From Hemicordylus capensis (taxonomy: Eukaryota; Chordata; Lepidosauria; Squamata; Cordylidae), in NCBI RefSeq assembly GCF_027244095.1, contig NC_069669.1, positions 3,436,501-3,500,500 of the forward strand: a DNA stretch of 64,000 nucleotides. The letters run 5' to 3'. Positions 55,801-62,758 of the stretch are shown here, piece by piece; position 1 is the first letter of the stretch; each line of letters opens with the position of its first letter. The translations under genes and the position numbers were made by a program. The notes under the pieces were generated by a model. It was not told the DNA's origin. It worked only from the letters and a program-made list of their open reading frames with translations, and searched no databases.

Positions 55801-58800
55801 CATGTAAAGCACATGCTCTACCACTGAGCTGTGGCTCCATCCCATAAGGAGAATATCTTACAGTGCTCTAAAGTAGTCACCCCATCCAGATGCAAAACAA
55901 GGCAGACCTTGCTTAGCAAGGGGGAACATGTTTGCTACCACAAGACCAGCTCCCCTTCTTATCAGATGAATCTCTGTGTCAGGGTTTCCTCCCTTCCTCC
56001 CTGGGACAGGGAGGTGTGCCCGGCCAGCCGGTAGTGTGCCGAGAGAAGCCAGGGGCTCCAGACGCCAGGACAGCCCAGGCAATTACCTCTCAGAAGCCAG
56101 AGAGGATTCAGAGAGACATGCAACAGCTGCTGGGGGATGGGCCGGAGTTGCCCAAGAGGCAGCAGATTGCTGGAGAGGGAATAGCCAGGATAGCAGCCCC
56201 ACAGCTGCAAGCTGCTGGAGGAAGGAGAAGGCAGGGGATGGAGTTGGGGAATGAGCCCCCTGTGGAGGCCAGGGACTGGGTGTCCAGGACAAGTGCCTGG
56301 CCAGGGAAGACGGAGCCAGCTGAAAGTGGGGAGGAGTGTCTGAGATGCAGGGATTTATTTAAGGCAGAGGCTGCCGAGGATGAGATCAGTCAGGGCGGGG
56401 TTTGTGGGCCTGACAGTCTCCTGGAGAGGAGCTCAGGCTTTTGGCTCCCACTGATAGGGGAAGGCGGGGAGTGAATAAACTTCCTTCCTTCTCCAACTCT
56501 GAGGCAACGCCCGCACTTATAATTCACTGTGAGGGAGCATAAAGGTCACTTTGGAGAATTTCTTCTCCCAAAAGCCGGACACTCTGAGTTCACAAAGAAC
56601 CCCAGGGTTTCCCCAGAAAAAGTTTGAAAGCAACCCGACAATGGGGTCCGAGTACTGGTTATGAGGCGAAGCAGTGCTTGATGCATTCCTGCCAGCCTCT
56701 GATGTGGCACAGCACATGAATGTGGCAAACCAGTGAGCAAGGAGGGAGGCTGGGACTAAGCTTGGTGGGGATCTCAGGTGGGTGGAGAACACAGAGTGAG
56801 AAGAAGCTCTTGAGAGGTCTCTACAGTGCCAGTGAAAGGATGGAGGAGACCTTGGACTCTGAGACACGGACATCATAGCACCCTGATGACATCGGAAGTT
56901 GCATGCAACACACAAGTCATGACCCATTCCGTCAGGCATGCAATGTCCATTAGAAGAGATGCCACTCATGCACTGCAAACGGCAGGGACGCACAGGGGCG
57001 TGTGGCTGGGGAATGGAGAGCGTGACTCCACTCTTGGATATGGCAATGCTGAATCAAGGCGCAACCCCGTTGAAGCCAATGCTGATGCACAAACGCATGA
57101 GACGCTTTGGGCCTAGACACGTTTCTAGAATGGCTTCTGTCACTGTTAGCTTACGGCTGGGACTCACAACGGCCTGGTGTCTGAGACAGTATCTGAGAAT
57201 GAAAGCATGGCACATGAGTATGAGAGTATGGCTCACGGACGGCCCTCTCCTCCTCTGTGCATAAGAATGCGTCTCCTACTCATGTTTAAGTGCCTCTCTC
57301 CTGATCTGGATATGCCTCACATATGCCTCACAATGAATCCACCTATTTTGGGGAGGCAGATGGCTTGGGATGATGTGCCTAATTGCACAGCACATGTGAC
57401 AAAAGAGCATGAGAACCAGAGGCTAGTTCACCCATAGCAACGCTCCTCAAGTCAACACGCTAAGCCATTGTGTGAACCAACTTGGGCTTCACTCTGGTGG
57501 TGCTCGGTGGTGGTGGTGGTGATAGTGGTGGAGTGACCCTCCCCTCCCTAACACAGCATCACAAACACAGAAACGGCATTCTTCTGCCCTCTGGATCCAC
57601 ACAGTGCTGCAGCCCGCTGCCCTCTAGGTTGCCCCACAACTCAGAATGTCTGTCTAGCTCAGTATTGTCTTCATAGCCTGGCAGTGGCTTCTCCAAGGCT
57701 GCAGGCAGGAATCTCTCAGCCCTATCTTGGAGATGCTGCCAGGGAGGGAACTAGTGACCATGTGGCAAATTTTCTCTTGGTATAACTTTCTGTTCATCGT
57801 TGGAACTGCATTCTCACTACTCCAGCATGCATCACGTCCCTTCCTGTCCTCCATGGAGGAATTGCCTCAATGTTTCCACCATCACGGTCCCCACACGTTA
57901 CAGAAATGGCAGGCTGCAAAGAAGGAAGTGATGTAACAGTGAACCTGCTCCCCTCTTGATTGGCTCCTTTGACCTGTTTGCTTGGTTCTACCATAGTATC
58001 TTCCCAACTGGGGCACCCCCCCTTCCACCCACATCCAGGAACAACGCAAAGCATCAGAGGGCTTAGCCCCCCCGGACCAACACAGCTCATTCCATGGCAA
58101 CTCACAGACACAGCGCTTGCCACGGACACACGCATACCCACAGACCCACCGCAAGGAAGCCACAGAGCAAGAGAGCATCAGCCACACTTTGTATCTTTCT
58201 GAGTCTGCCATGTTGTTTTTTTAAAAAGGCCAACCCCACTGATTTCTAAGAAACCACCCTTTAAAAAAAACACCCACACACATCCCAACACTTTTCATGT
58301 TGGAAATAAATTGGGAAAACCCGCTACCATTATTTGATTGTCATTTCAGAAAACAAAAAGATCCTTAATTATTGCAGCAATATGGAGCACAAGGCTGTTA
58401 ATGGCGACTTGTCTTGTATAGTGCCTCCAGGATCAGAGGGAGGCAACAGAGGGAGGAGCCCACATCTCCTGCTTGTGGGCTTCCCGTTCTGGGCATTTTC
58501 CAGATTAAACCCTACAACGCTGTCACTACAGATCTGCTAAGAGTACTTCCGTACTTCCCTGAATTGTGACACCGCAGTCCCTGCGCTGACAGCCAGGTGC
58601 CGATCACATTTCCGATGCCTTCTTTCGGGTTTTATGTTTGCGCTATAGTGCTACAACGTTGCATGTGCGCTGCAAAAAAGTCGCTGCATTTCCCCATTTG
58701 GGATTCTGGGGACCGTTTTCAATACGATCCTGCCAAGCCGAAGCCTTTTACCCTGGTTGTAGCATGTAATCTGGGAAGCGCCCTGGTGAGCCATTGGGTG

Positions 58801-61800
58801 GGGAACAGGATGCTGGACTCGATAGGCCTTGGCCTGACCCAGCTCTGCTTGGCCAAGGTTTCCCGAGCTCTCTTACCTGAGATTCTGCTTTATCTGGAGA
58901 GACCAGGAATGGAACTTGGGACCTTCGGAATGCCAAGCAGAGTCTCTACCACGGCACTATGGCCCACTTGTTGGCTACTCTGACTGGCAGCTGCTCTCCA
59001 TGTTCTCAGGCAGAGAAAAGTCTTGGCCACCCTGCTCCCTGAGAGGCCAGGCATTGCATCTGGAACCTTCTGCATGCAAAGGAAGTGCTCTGCCATCGGA
59101 ATACAGATGCTCCCAATCAGTGTTCTCTCTAATTGTTTTCATCTGTGTGCAGAATGAATTTTGTTCTGGGCGGCAGTATATAGGAACATAGGAAGCTGCC
59201 ATATACTGAGTCAGACCATTGGTCCAGCTAGCTCAGTATTGTCTACACAGACTGGCAGCGGCTTCTCCAAGGTTGCAGGCAGGAATCTCTCTCAGCCCTA
59301 TCTTGGAGATGGTGCTAGGGAGGGAACTTGGAACCTTCTGCTCTTCCCAGAGCGGCTCCATCCCCTGAGGGGAATCTCTTAAGAGTGCTCACACATCAAG
59401 ACTCCCATTCATATGTAAGCAGGGTGGACCCTGCTTAGCTAAGGGGACAAGTAATGCTGGCTACCACAAGGCCAGCTCTTGTCTCTTGGTATCAAGGCAG
59501 TATGTGTGCATGTGCATTCAGAGTGGGGCATTCCTGATTCAACTTGAGCGGGATCTAAAATTAACTGAGCGGACATAAAGAAACATGTGAGTGTGCACAT
59601 GTGCACACACCTTAGAGGGAACACTGCTCCCAATGCACACAGGAAGCTGCCTTCTACCGAAACAGACCTTGGTCCATTGAGTTCAGTATTGCCTTGACCG
59701 GCAGCAGTTCTCTAGGGCTTCAGGAAGAGAAGGGTCTCTCCCAGCCCTACAGAGATGCCCCCACAGACTGAACCGGGGACCTTCTGCACCCAAAGCAATG
59801 GCTCTTCCCTCCAAGGGATGCCACACTGAAAGCAGAGAGCTCAGTATCTGTGCTGCTTCCAGGATGGGCAACTTGTACATCTAAACCTCCCTTGTAAAAG
59901 TTTTACAAACTTTTTAAACAGCTGCTCCTCGGTGTTTTATGTATCATTGTTTCCGGGAGGTTTTTAAATCTTTCAAACAGAGATTATTTCTATATTTGTA
60001 TTAATAGCTCTACTTTTTGTATTTTAATTGCGTATTTTAACTCTACAGTATTGCAAACCACCTTGAGATAATTTTAATGAAAAGCAGTATATAAAATGAA
60101 TGATAAATAAACAGATAAACCAACGAAGAATCCATCCCAGAATCCTCTGCAACGAGGCAGGGAGTCCTGAAGCATGTTATCGGTTCAGGCTAGGATGCCT
60201 TTGACCCCCAGCCAATCAAGGAAGAATCTTGAGTTGCCCGTGACTAGTTTAGTGACGACCCCAGGGGAGCTAAACACGTTAATGTAGGTCCAGGGTAACC
60301 CATTCCATAAAGGAGCAGCTGACCAAACATGGGTGCTTCTGCATTCATGTCTCCCATAAGGGGAAAGACCATATTGGGCCTCAGGTTTTTGGGGAGTCTG
60401 AGAACATGGAGTGCAGCAATCGTGGCTTGTCCAAAGAAGCCGGGGTGGTGGTGGTGGTGGTGGTGGTGGTGGTGGTGGTGGCGAAAGAGGCACAGCTGCC
60501 TCTGCTTCCCAGCGTCTCAGGTTGTTCCTCTCTCTCCCACACTGACTGCAGACTGGCCATTCATCAGATGAAGTTGTGTGGTCACCCACGCAGCTCTCCC
60601 TGACAAATGGCCAGCCTGTAGGCAGTGAGCTACAGCTTTTTCGGACAAACTGCTAATGGCGAGAAGGGAAGAGATGGGATTTCATAAAACTTGCTCAAGA
60701 CCGGGGCGGCAGAGAAAGGCACACGAAAAAGAGGAGTGGTTTGCGTTCACCTGATAGGGGCCTTGTAGGAGACTCGGCAACAGCATGGCTGGAGAACAGA
60801 CCTTGTCTTAAAATGGAATGTTGTTTTCCTGGCGTTTTTGGTAGGGTAGGCCTCGGATCACCTCACACTTTGCAGTGCTCCTGCCCTCCTGAACTCATCT
60901 TGCAGCTGCCTCCAGGCGCCAGTCCCCAGAGAGGGGAGGCAGAGAGAATTCTCATGGACTCACAAAGGAAATGTTTACGAAACCAGCTTCGCTGCAATTG
61001 GGAAAAGGCCTGAGAGACTGTGACAGAGAGAGGCACGGAGGCAGGCGAACCAATATGCTCCTTCCCAAAAGGAAACATCGAGAGAGAAACGCAAGATGAG
61101 AGACTACTCTTAGGTTTTTCCCCATCAAGCCTACAACAGATCAACCTCCATTGTCTGCCGTGTTCTCTCCAACAGCGATTCCCAGAGGTTCTCAACGACA
61201 ACTCCCATAATCCCCAAGCAAAGGCTATTACAGCTGGGGATGCTGGGAGTTGTAGTCAGCAACATCTGGGAATGCCTGTTAGAGGGAACACTGGTTGTCT
61301 GTTACCAGTGATCCCCTTCCACATTAAACTGCCTTTTGCTGAGTCAGACCATTGCACTGTCTACTTCATAGGCAGCAGCTTTCTGGTAAGAGTCGTTACC
61401 AGCCCTAATACTCAATCCTTTAACTGGAGTTGGTGGGGATGGAAGTTGCGAACCGCTGCATTACAGCCCTTCTTCATACACCAAGCGGCCTTATACAGAG
61501 TCTGATCGCTGGTTCTTCTAGCCACTTTCCACCAGACTGGCAGCATCTCCAAAGTTGCAAGTGGAGTGCCTTCTTCCCTGTTACCCAAGAAATGCCCCCT
61601 CCCCTTTGGTAGAGATGCCAGGGATTGAACCAGGGACCTTCAGGACACAAGGCATGCATTCTGCCACTGAGCTAAGCCCCCTCCCCAGTCCTTGGCTTAA
61701 ACGTTTCCAGTTCTGCTTCTTCAGAAGTATTCCTGCCACCCAATGTTAATGGTGTCTCTGTTGACCCTTTTGCTTTCTGTGTTGTATTGACTGCAAGTTC

Positions 61801-61853
61801 ATTGGGCAGCTAACATGTCACATCTATTTTTCTGTTAAAACAGTAAGAACAAT

Positions 61854-61910
<57 letters not shown>

Positions 61911-62758
61911 TAAAGGGCTCTGCAATGTGAACTTGGTTTCTGCAGCTAGTCCGCAGAGAAGCCTTCCTGGAGACCAGTTCTCTTTGCTGCAGTCTCAGAA
62001 TTCCCTCCAGGGAGGCTGAAAATACATCTCTTCGAATGGACTTTTCATGGGGACTCTTTCCCCCAGATCCCCAAACAGGGGTGCCCCACTCCTCCCCACC
62101 TCAATTATTTTTCCTCATGCAGCATCTGCGTGACATGCGGGGGCCATGCGCTAAGACCCTTAAAAAAATCACCAATGCTTGTTCTAATTGTTTGTGAAGT
62201 ATAGAAAAAAACCCCATCACTGCACACTTAAAAATGCTGGTGATGCTTTAAGTCCCAGGGGACAGAACAGCATTATTGGGGATCGTTGTCAGATGCAAAG
62301 CCAAATGGGGCACCATTGGGAATGAAAATCACGTGGCCAGATGGGGTCAAGAGTCGGTGGGGGACGGTGAAACCTCTGACTCTTAAAGCATCTCCAAAAG
62401 ATGAAAAGAAAAAGTCTTCTTCAGTCCCACTTTCAAACCAAAGCAAACCAAAATGAGAAGAATTTTAAAAAATAAAAATAAAAATCTTGCTTTGGAAGCA
62501 GGCAAGGCTCAGAAAGATTGTGATTTGTACCGCTGTCTACCGACCAGACATGTATATCTCCTTACTCCTGCGCTTTTTCTCCAGCCGCCGCAGGCGCTTC
62601 TCCTCCCGCCGCCGGGCCTCCTCGGCCTCCTGGTGCTGCCGGCACTTGTGGAAATTCTCCACCACCACCCCGACGAACATGTTGAGCACGAAGAAGCTGA
62701 CGATGAGGAGGAAGGAGATGAAGTAGAGGAGCATCCAGGGGTTGTGGTTCTGGCTGGG
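36817..62758 (-). CDS. CACNA1H: T-type calcium channel alpha-1H (Cav3.2), 3' part, 11 exons
   Basis: Pore subunit of a low-voltage-activated T-type Ca2+ channel in the plasma membrane, important for burst firing and pacemaking. Exons in order: 62758-62566, 53057-52906, 51585-51476, 50656-50523, 49278-49208, 44080-44002, 43705-43587, 43275-42976, 39290-39104, 38680-38502 and 37989-36817. They total 2697 nt in phase, giving 898 residues and a stop. Covered are IIIS6, the III-IV linker, IVS1-S6 and the whole C-terminus. The domain IV filter reads STGDNW, with the Asp expected of Cav3 channels. CACNA1H is chosen over CACNA1G and CACNA1I because the tail has [44 protein letters not shown] and [12 protein letters not shown], which match the human Cav3.2 tail as I recall it. 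Upstream exons lie beyond 64 kb. Confidence 0.9.
38502..38680 (-). CDS. CACNA1H: CACNA1H exon, proximal C-terminus
   Basis: Encodes [20 protein letters not shown] and onward to [13 protein letters not shown]. Joins the preceding exon in phase 1 and ends in phase 0 at a GTGGGA donor. Matches the SPSLSRLLCRQ block of human Cav3.2. Confidence 0.94.
39104..39290 (-). CDS. CACNA1H: CACNA1H exon, proximal C-terminus
   Basis: Encodes [20 protein letters not shown], then [20 protein letters not shown] and [16 protein letters not shown]. The [10 protein letters not shown] motif is a hallmark of Cav3 tails. Acceptor ACCTGCAG, donor GTACCA. Confidence 0.95.
39355..39560 (-). mobile_element. tRNA-headed SINE copy
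   Basis: Antisense order: ATCAGACCCTCGGTCCGTCT, GCTCAGTATTGTCCACGCTG, ACTGGCAACGGCTCTCCAGG, then a decayed tRNA part. Only 65 bp upstream of a CACNA1H exon acceptor. Confidence 0.75.
39561..41440 (-). other. CACNA1H: CACNA1H intron with a duplicated block and hairpin
   Basis: About 40225-40345 and 40432-40530 are diverged direct copies sharing GGACAGAGGAGGAAG, GGCTCACTG, CTTCTCA-AATGGCTGC, GATCCAGCT and ATGGGGG words. The second contains a perfect 18-bp hairpin (40453-40470 with 40489-40506). No exon-like sequence seen. Confidence 0.5.
41447..41705 (+). repeat. Dispersed repeat 'X' with internal (GATA)n
   Basis: Same order of blocks as the 19.7 kb copy: ATATACCACTTTTCAACCAA, CAAAGGGCTCACAATCTAAA, GTGCTGTGCTGGGGATGGAT, CTGCTAAATAAAGAGAATCA, TCAGTTAGCAGGG. 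A (TAGA)n run sits at 41508-41540. Confidence 0.8.
41708..41812. mobile_element. Palindromic MITE, truncated
   Basis: TGTGGGACTACAACTCCCAT mirrored by GGGAGCTGTCGTCCAACAAC and ATCTGAAGATCCAATGCTGG. CCAGATGTTG family, with the left end cut where it abuts repeat X. Confidence 0.7.
41813..42975 (-). other. CACNA1H: CACNA1H intron
   Basis: No exon or named repeat apart from a GT run at 42825-42848. Confidence 0.45.
42976..43275 (-). CDS. CACNA1H: CACNA1H exon: IVS6 and start of C-terminus
   Basis: Encodes [20 protein letters not shown] and [20 protein letters not shown] (S6), then [20 protein letters not shown] and [11 protein letters not shown]. The 3' end is uncertain: a GTAAAA donor after 42976 gives 300 nt, while a GTGAGG donor after 43048 gives 228 nt. 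Both keep phase 0. Confidence 0.9.
43587..43705 (-). CDS. CACNA1H: CACNA1H exon: domain IV pore loop
   Basis: Encodes [20 protein letters not shown] and [21 protein letters not shown]. The Asp of STGDNW is the domain IV residue of the Cav3 EEDD selectivity filter. Donor GTGAGC. Confidence 0.97.
43795..43890. mobile_element. Palindromic MITE fragment
   Basis: CATCATCCCCAGCCACAGTG mirrored by GGGAGTTGTCGTCCAACAGC and CTCTGGAGACCCAAGCTTGG. CCAGATGTTG family, in the short intron between the S5 and pore exons. Confidence 0.75.
43934..43988. repeat. (AAGC)n microsatellite next to a splice donor
   Basis: About 13 AAGC units. On the sense strand this is (GCTT)n beginning about 13 nt downstream of the donor of exon 44080-44002. 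Confidence 0.95.
44002..44080 (-). CDS. CACNA1H: CACNA1H exon: IVS5
   Basis: Encodes [20 protein letters not shown] and ELFGKL, the S5 helix. Acceptor TTCTTAG, donor GTGAGT. Confidence 0.97.
44336..44960 (+). mobile_element. 5S/tRNA SINE interrupted by another SINE
   Basis: 5S-like part GTTAAGCACGCTCTGCCTTG and GCATTTGGATGGGAGGC, tRNA-like part CACAGCTCAGTGGAAGAGCA, then a break. It resumes at about 44812 with AATTGGTCTGCATGCTTGTG, GGTTCCCAGGCATCTCC and CAGTGTAGACAACCACTGAG. Confidence 0.8.
44497..44810 (-). mobile_element. 5S/tRNA SINE, young copy, nested
   Basis: Complete antisense copy: TAGGAACATAGGAAGCTGCC ... CTTCTCCAAGCTTGCAGGG ... AGCGGCTCCATCCCCTGAGG ... AGGGCAGACCCTGCTTAACT ... ACCACAAGACCAGCTCTCCT. 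It sits inside the tRNA part of the plus-oriented SINE. Confidence 0.88.
44961..46199 (-). other. CACNA1H: CACNA1H intron
   Basis: No exon found. Near 45569-45600 and 45800-45830, a GGGAAAACT...ATTTCCCAG word recurs, a loose relative of the MITE core. Otherwise unannotated. Confidence 0.4.
46200..46265. mobile_element. Palindromic MITE fragment
   Basis: GGGGACGATGGGACTTGTAG and TCCAACAACAGCTGGAGAGC: one arm only. Confidence 0.6.
46266..47849 (-). other. CACNA1H: CACNA1H intron
   Basis: No exon-like sequence with splice sites and no named repeat. Confidence 0.4.
47866..48027. repeat. 33-bp minisatellite, about 5 units
   Basis: Unit of 33 bp built on CAAATCGCCCAGAGCAGACC and CAACACCTGAGGG; copies are nearly identical, implying recent expansion. 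The period is a multiple of three, so a frame ([11 protein letters not shown] repeated) stays open, but there is no sign of real coding. Confidence 0.95.
48028..49207 (-). other. CACNA1H: CACNA1H intron
   Basis: Nothing recognised beyond a GT/G run at 48569-48592. Confidence 0.45.
49208..49278 (-). CDS. CACNA1H: CACNA1H exon: IVS4-S5 linker
   Basis: 71-nt exon encoding (V)[20 protein letters not shown] and LPQ. The Val codon is split with the S4 exon. Donor GTAAGC. Confidence 0.97.
49841..49880. repeat. (TG)n microsatellite
   Basis: About 19 TG units in a CACNA1H intron. Confidence 0.97.
49912..50078 (+). mobile_element. tRNA-headed SINE, copy 1 of a cluster
   Basis: GGGGAAGGCTATAGCACAGT, AGCATGCAAAAGGTCCCAGG with TTCAATCTGGCA (B box), and body CTGCTGCCAGAAAGTACAGA, GGGTCTGATTCAG. 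Confidence 0.8.
50122..50298 (+). mobile_element. tRNA-headed SINE, copy 2 of a cluster
   Basis: AAGGCTGTAGCTCAGTGGTA and GAGCACCTG give a clear tRNA 5' part with an A box. The body continues CCAATGTAGACAGCACTAAG, CTAGATGGACCAAGGGTCTG. Confidence 0.85.
50302..50392 (+). mobile_element. tRNA-headed SINE, copy 3, truncated body
   Basis: AGGCTCACAGCTCAGTGGCA, then GTTTTGCATGCAGCAGGTCC and CAAATTCAATCCCAAACACC; only the head region remains. Confidence 0.78.
50523..50656 (-). CDS. CACNA1H: CACNA1H exon: IVS3 and S4 voltage sensor
   Basis: Encodes [40 protein letters not shown] and RIAR. S4 shows arginines every third residue ([10 protein letters not shown]). Donor GTGAGT. Confidence 0.97.
50657..51475 (-). 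other. CACNA1H: CACNA1H intron
   Basis: No exon or named repeat recognised. Confidence 0.45.
51476..51585 (-). CDS. CACNA1H: CACNA1H exon: IVS2
   Basis: Encodes [20 protein letters not shown] and [16 protein letters not shown] plus the start of Arg. Acceptor TCCTTGCAG, donor GTTAGA (weaker at +3). Confidence 0.96.
51846..52128 (+). repeat. Dispersed repeat (GAACATAAGAACAGCC family)
   Basis: AAGAACATAAGAACAGCCCT, GCTGGATCAGGCCCAAGAAT, CATCTAGTCCAGCATCCTGT and GCACAGTGGCCCATCCCAG. An inverted fragment of the start is at 58790-58855. Class unknown. Confidence 0.65.
52130..52558. mobile_element. Possible inverted-repeat element
   Basis: Left GGGGCCATTCACATGAACGG and right CAACCCAGGCGCGTGAGAAC, with a short palindrome AACCCCGGTTAAAAGCCGGG inside. 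Ends only weakly paired. Confidence 0.35.
52785..52885 (-). mobile_element. tRNA-headed SINE, head only
   Basis: Antisense GAATTGAACCTGGAACCTTC (B box) and GCTCTGCCTCTGAGCTATGG, ending about 20 bp from a CACNA1H exon donor. Confidence 0.8.
52906..53057 (-). CDS. CACNA1H: CACNA1H exon: IVS1
   Basis: Encodes [40 protein letters not shown] and [10 protein letters not shown]. It begins with AA, so joining the IIIS6 exon gives Lys-Ala-Gln; an inserted exon ending in G would give Glu-Ala-Gln, as in the human exon-26-plus form. Confidence 0.97.
53413..53740. repeat. Direct repeat pair split by SINE material
   Basis: A block with AAATGAATGACAGGGAATGC, CACTGAAAAGCC and CAATGGCCATTTG occurs at 53427-53490 and again at 53622-53720, with a SINE fragment (53505-53590) between. 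Confidence 0.55.
53765..54045 (-). mobile_element. 5S/tRNA SINE copy
   Basis: GAGTCAGACCATTGGTCCAT, CAGACCGGTAGCGGCTTCTC, GGAGGGAACTTGGAGCCTTC, GGGCAGACCCTGCTCAGCAT and CTACCACAAGATCAGCC in antisense order. Confidence 0.82.
54046..54690 (-). other. CACNA1H: CACNA1H intron
   Basis: No exon recognised. A GGC/G-rich low-complexity run sits at 54571-54602. Confidence 0.4.
54699..54834. mobile_element. Palindromic hAT MITE with exact 8-bp TSD
   Basis: 136 bp: CAGGCTTGCTCCACCTATGC, CAGCTGTTTTTGAACTACAA mirrored by GGGATTATGGGAATTGTAGG and CGAGGTTGAACAGCCCTG. Flanked by TTCTAAAG on both sides (54691-54698, 54835-54842). Confidence 0.93.
54843..55639 (-). other. CACNA1H: CACNA1H intron
   Basis: GC-richer than the surroundings; no exon with splice sites seen. 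Confidence 0.4.
55640..55955 (-). mobile_element. 5S/tRNA SINE with complete tRNA part
   Basis: Here the tRNA-like segment is intact between body and 5S-like part: GACTGAACCTGGGACCTTCT, ACATGCTCTACCACTGAGCT and GTGGCTCCATCC, then GGCAGACCTTGCTTAGCAAG. It shows the chimeric order directly. Confidence 0.85.
55977..56526 (+). mobile_element. Candidate solo LTR
   Basis: About 550 bp beginning TGTCAGGGTTTCC and ending ACTTATAATTCA, with a TATA-like TTTATTTAAGG at 56351 and AATAAA at 56474-56479 near the 3' end. That order is expected of a retroviral or gypsy-type LTR. Flanks CTCTG and CTGTG could be a decayed 5-bp duplication. No internal coding region adjoins it, so it would be a solo fossil LTR. 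Moderate to low certainty. Confidence 0.45.
56527..57639 (-). other. CACNA1H: CACNA1H intron
   Basis: No gene or named repeat. Irregular ATGAGTATGAGAGTATGGCT-type words occur at 57180-57260. Confidence 0.35.
57640..57760 (-). mobile_element. 5S/tRNA SINE fragment (body)
   Basis: CTAGCTCAGTATTGTCTTCA, GCAGTGGCTTCTCCAAGGCT, TATCTTGGAGATGCTGCCAG; truncated at the tRNA part. Confidence 0.82.
57761..58490 (-). other. CACNA1H: CACNA1H intron
   Basis: Nothing supportable recognised. Confidence 0.4.
58491..58783. mobile_element. MITE with GGGCATTTTCCAGATTA termini, copy 2
   Basis: Homologous to 28285-28605: ends GGGCATTTTCCAGATTAAAC and TGTAATCTGGGAAGCGCCC, shared interior GACAGCCAGGTGCCGATCAC and GATGCCTTCTTTCGGGTTTT. 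This copy keeps more CpGs than the 28 kb copy. Confidence 0.85.
58850..59105 (-). mobile_element. tRNA-headed SINE fragments, two in a row
   Basis: Two antisense head/body blocks: GACCAGGAATGGAACTTGGG with ACCACGGCACTATGGCCCAC, then CTGACTGGCAGCTGCTCTCC with TGGAACCTTCTGCATGCAAA. Decayed. Confidence 0.55.
59118..59626. mobile_element. hAT-type element, copy 2, carrying a SINE
   Basis: Termini CAGTGTTCTCTCTAA and TTAGAGGGAACACTG; exact 8-bp duplication CTCCCAAT at 59110-59117 and 59627-59634. A 5S/tRNA SINE lies inside; without it the element is about 200 bp and aligns with 6245-6413. Confidence 0.95.
59181..59485 (-). mobile_element. 5S/tRNA SINE nested in the hAT element
   Basis: Nearly complete antisense copy from AGGAACATAGGAAGCTGCCA to ACCACAAGGCCAGCTCTTGT. 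The host element breaks between CAGTAT and CAAGGC, compared with the uninterrupted 6.3 kb copy. Confidence 0.9.
59636..59870 (-). mobile_element. tRNA-headed SINE copy
   Basis: CACAGGAAGCTGCCTTCTAC, GGCAGCAGTTCTCTAGGGCT, GACTGAACCGGGGACCTTCT, CAAAGCAATGGCTCTTCCCT in antisense order. Confidence 0.82.
59880..60125 (+). mobile_element. LINE 3' end (L2/CR1-like)
   Basis: T-rich 3' UTR ending ACCACCTTGAGATAATTTTA, AAAGCAGTATATAAAATGAA and GATAAATAAACAGATAAAC. Confidence 0.7.
60126..61157 (-). other. CACNA1H: CACNA1H intron
   Basis: A (GGT)n trinucleotide run lies at 60442-60480; no exon recognised. Confidence 0.45.
60442..60480. repeat. (GGT)n microsatellite
   Basis: About 12-13 GGT/GTG units. 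Confidence 0.96.
61158..61292. mobile_element. Palindromic hAT MITE with GTGTTCTCTCCAACAG ends
   Basis: Combines the termini of the 59.1 kb hAT element (GTGTTCTCTCCAACAG and CTGTTAGAGGGAACACTGG) with the palindromic CAACTCCCATAATCCCC core. It therefore links the two groups. The 61237-61257 arm holds a ZNF143/STAF-like motif. Confidence 0.82.
61318..61690 (-). mobile_element. tRNA-headed SINE copy with good head
   Basis: Antisense: TGCTGAGTCAGACCATTGCA ... GATGCCAGGGATTGAACCAG, GGACCTTCAGGACACAAGGC, TCTGCCACTGAGCTAAGCCC. Both A- and B-box regions are well kept; the body is decayed. Confidence 0.78.
61852..61908. repeat. (TG)n microsatellite
   Basis: About 28 pure TG units, the longest simple repeat in the window. 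Confidence 0.98.
61909..62565 (-). other. CACNA1H: CACNA1H intron next to the IIIS6 exon
   Basis: No further exon. The 21 nt next to the donor (62545-62565) form an in-frame extension; see findings. Confidence 0.5.
62566..62758 (-). CDS. CACNA1H: CACNA1H exon: IIIS6 and III-IV linker start
   Basis: Encodes [20 protein letters not shown] and [20 protein letters not shown], then the charged [24 protein letters not shown]. Acceptor follows a long pyrimidine tract; donor GTAAGG. Ends one base into a codon, in phase with the IVS1 exon. Confidence 0.96.

Noticed and set aside
55932-56474. 180-codon plus-strand open frame
   Set aside because: GC-rich, overlaps a SINE end and the candidate LTR, and matches no known protein motif. 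It reads as chance openness.
57050-57470. Possible gene or element in the ATGAGTATGAGAG-rich stretch
   Set aside because: Irregular words only, with no frame, splice signal or termini.
36817-62758. CACNA1G as the identity of the channel gene
   Set aside because: The Cav3.1 tail as I recall it ends differently (SSDPADLDP type), while the RRRTPSCE and [12 protein letters not shown] blocks fit Cav3.2. Phylogeny would be decisive.
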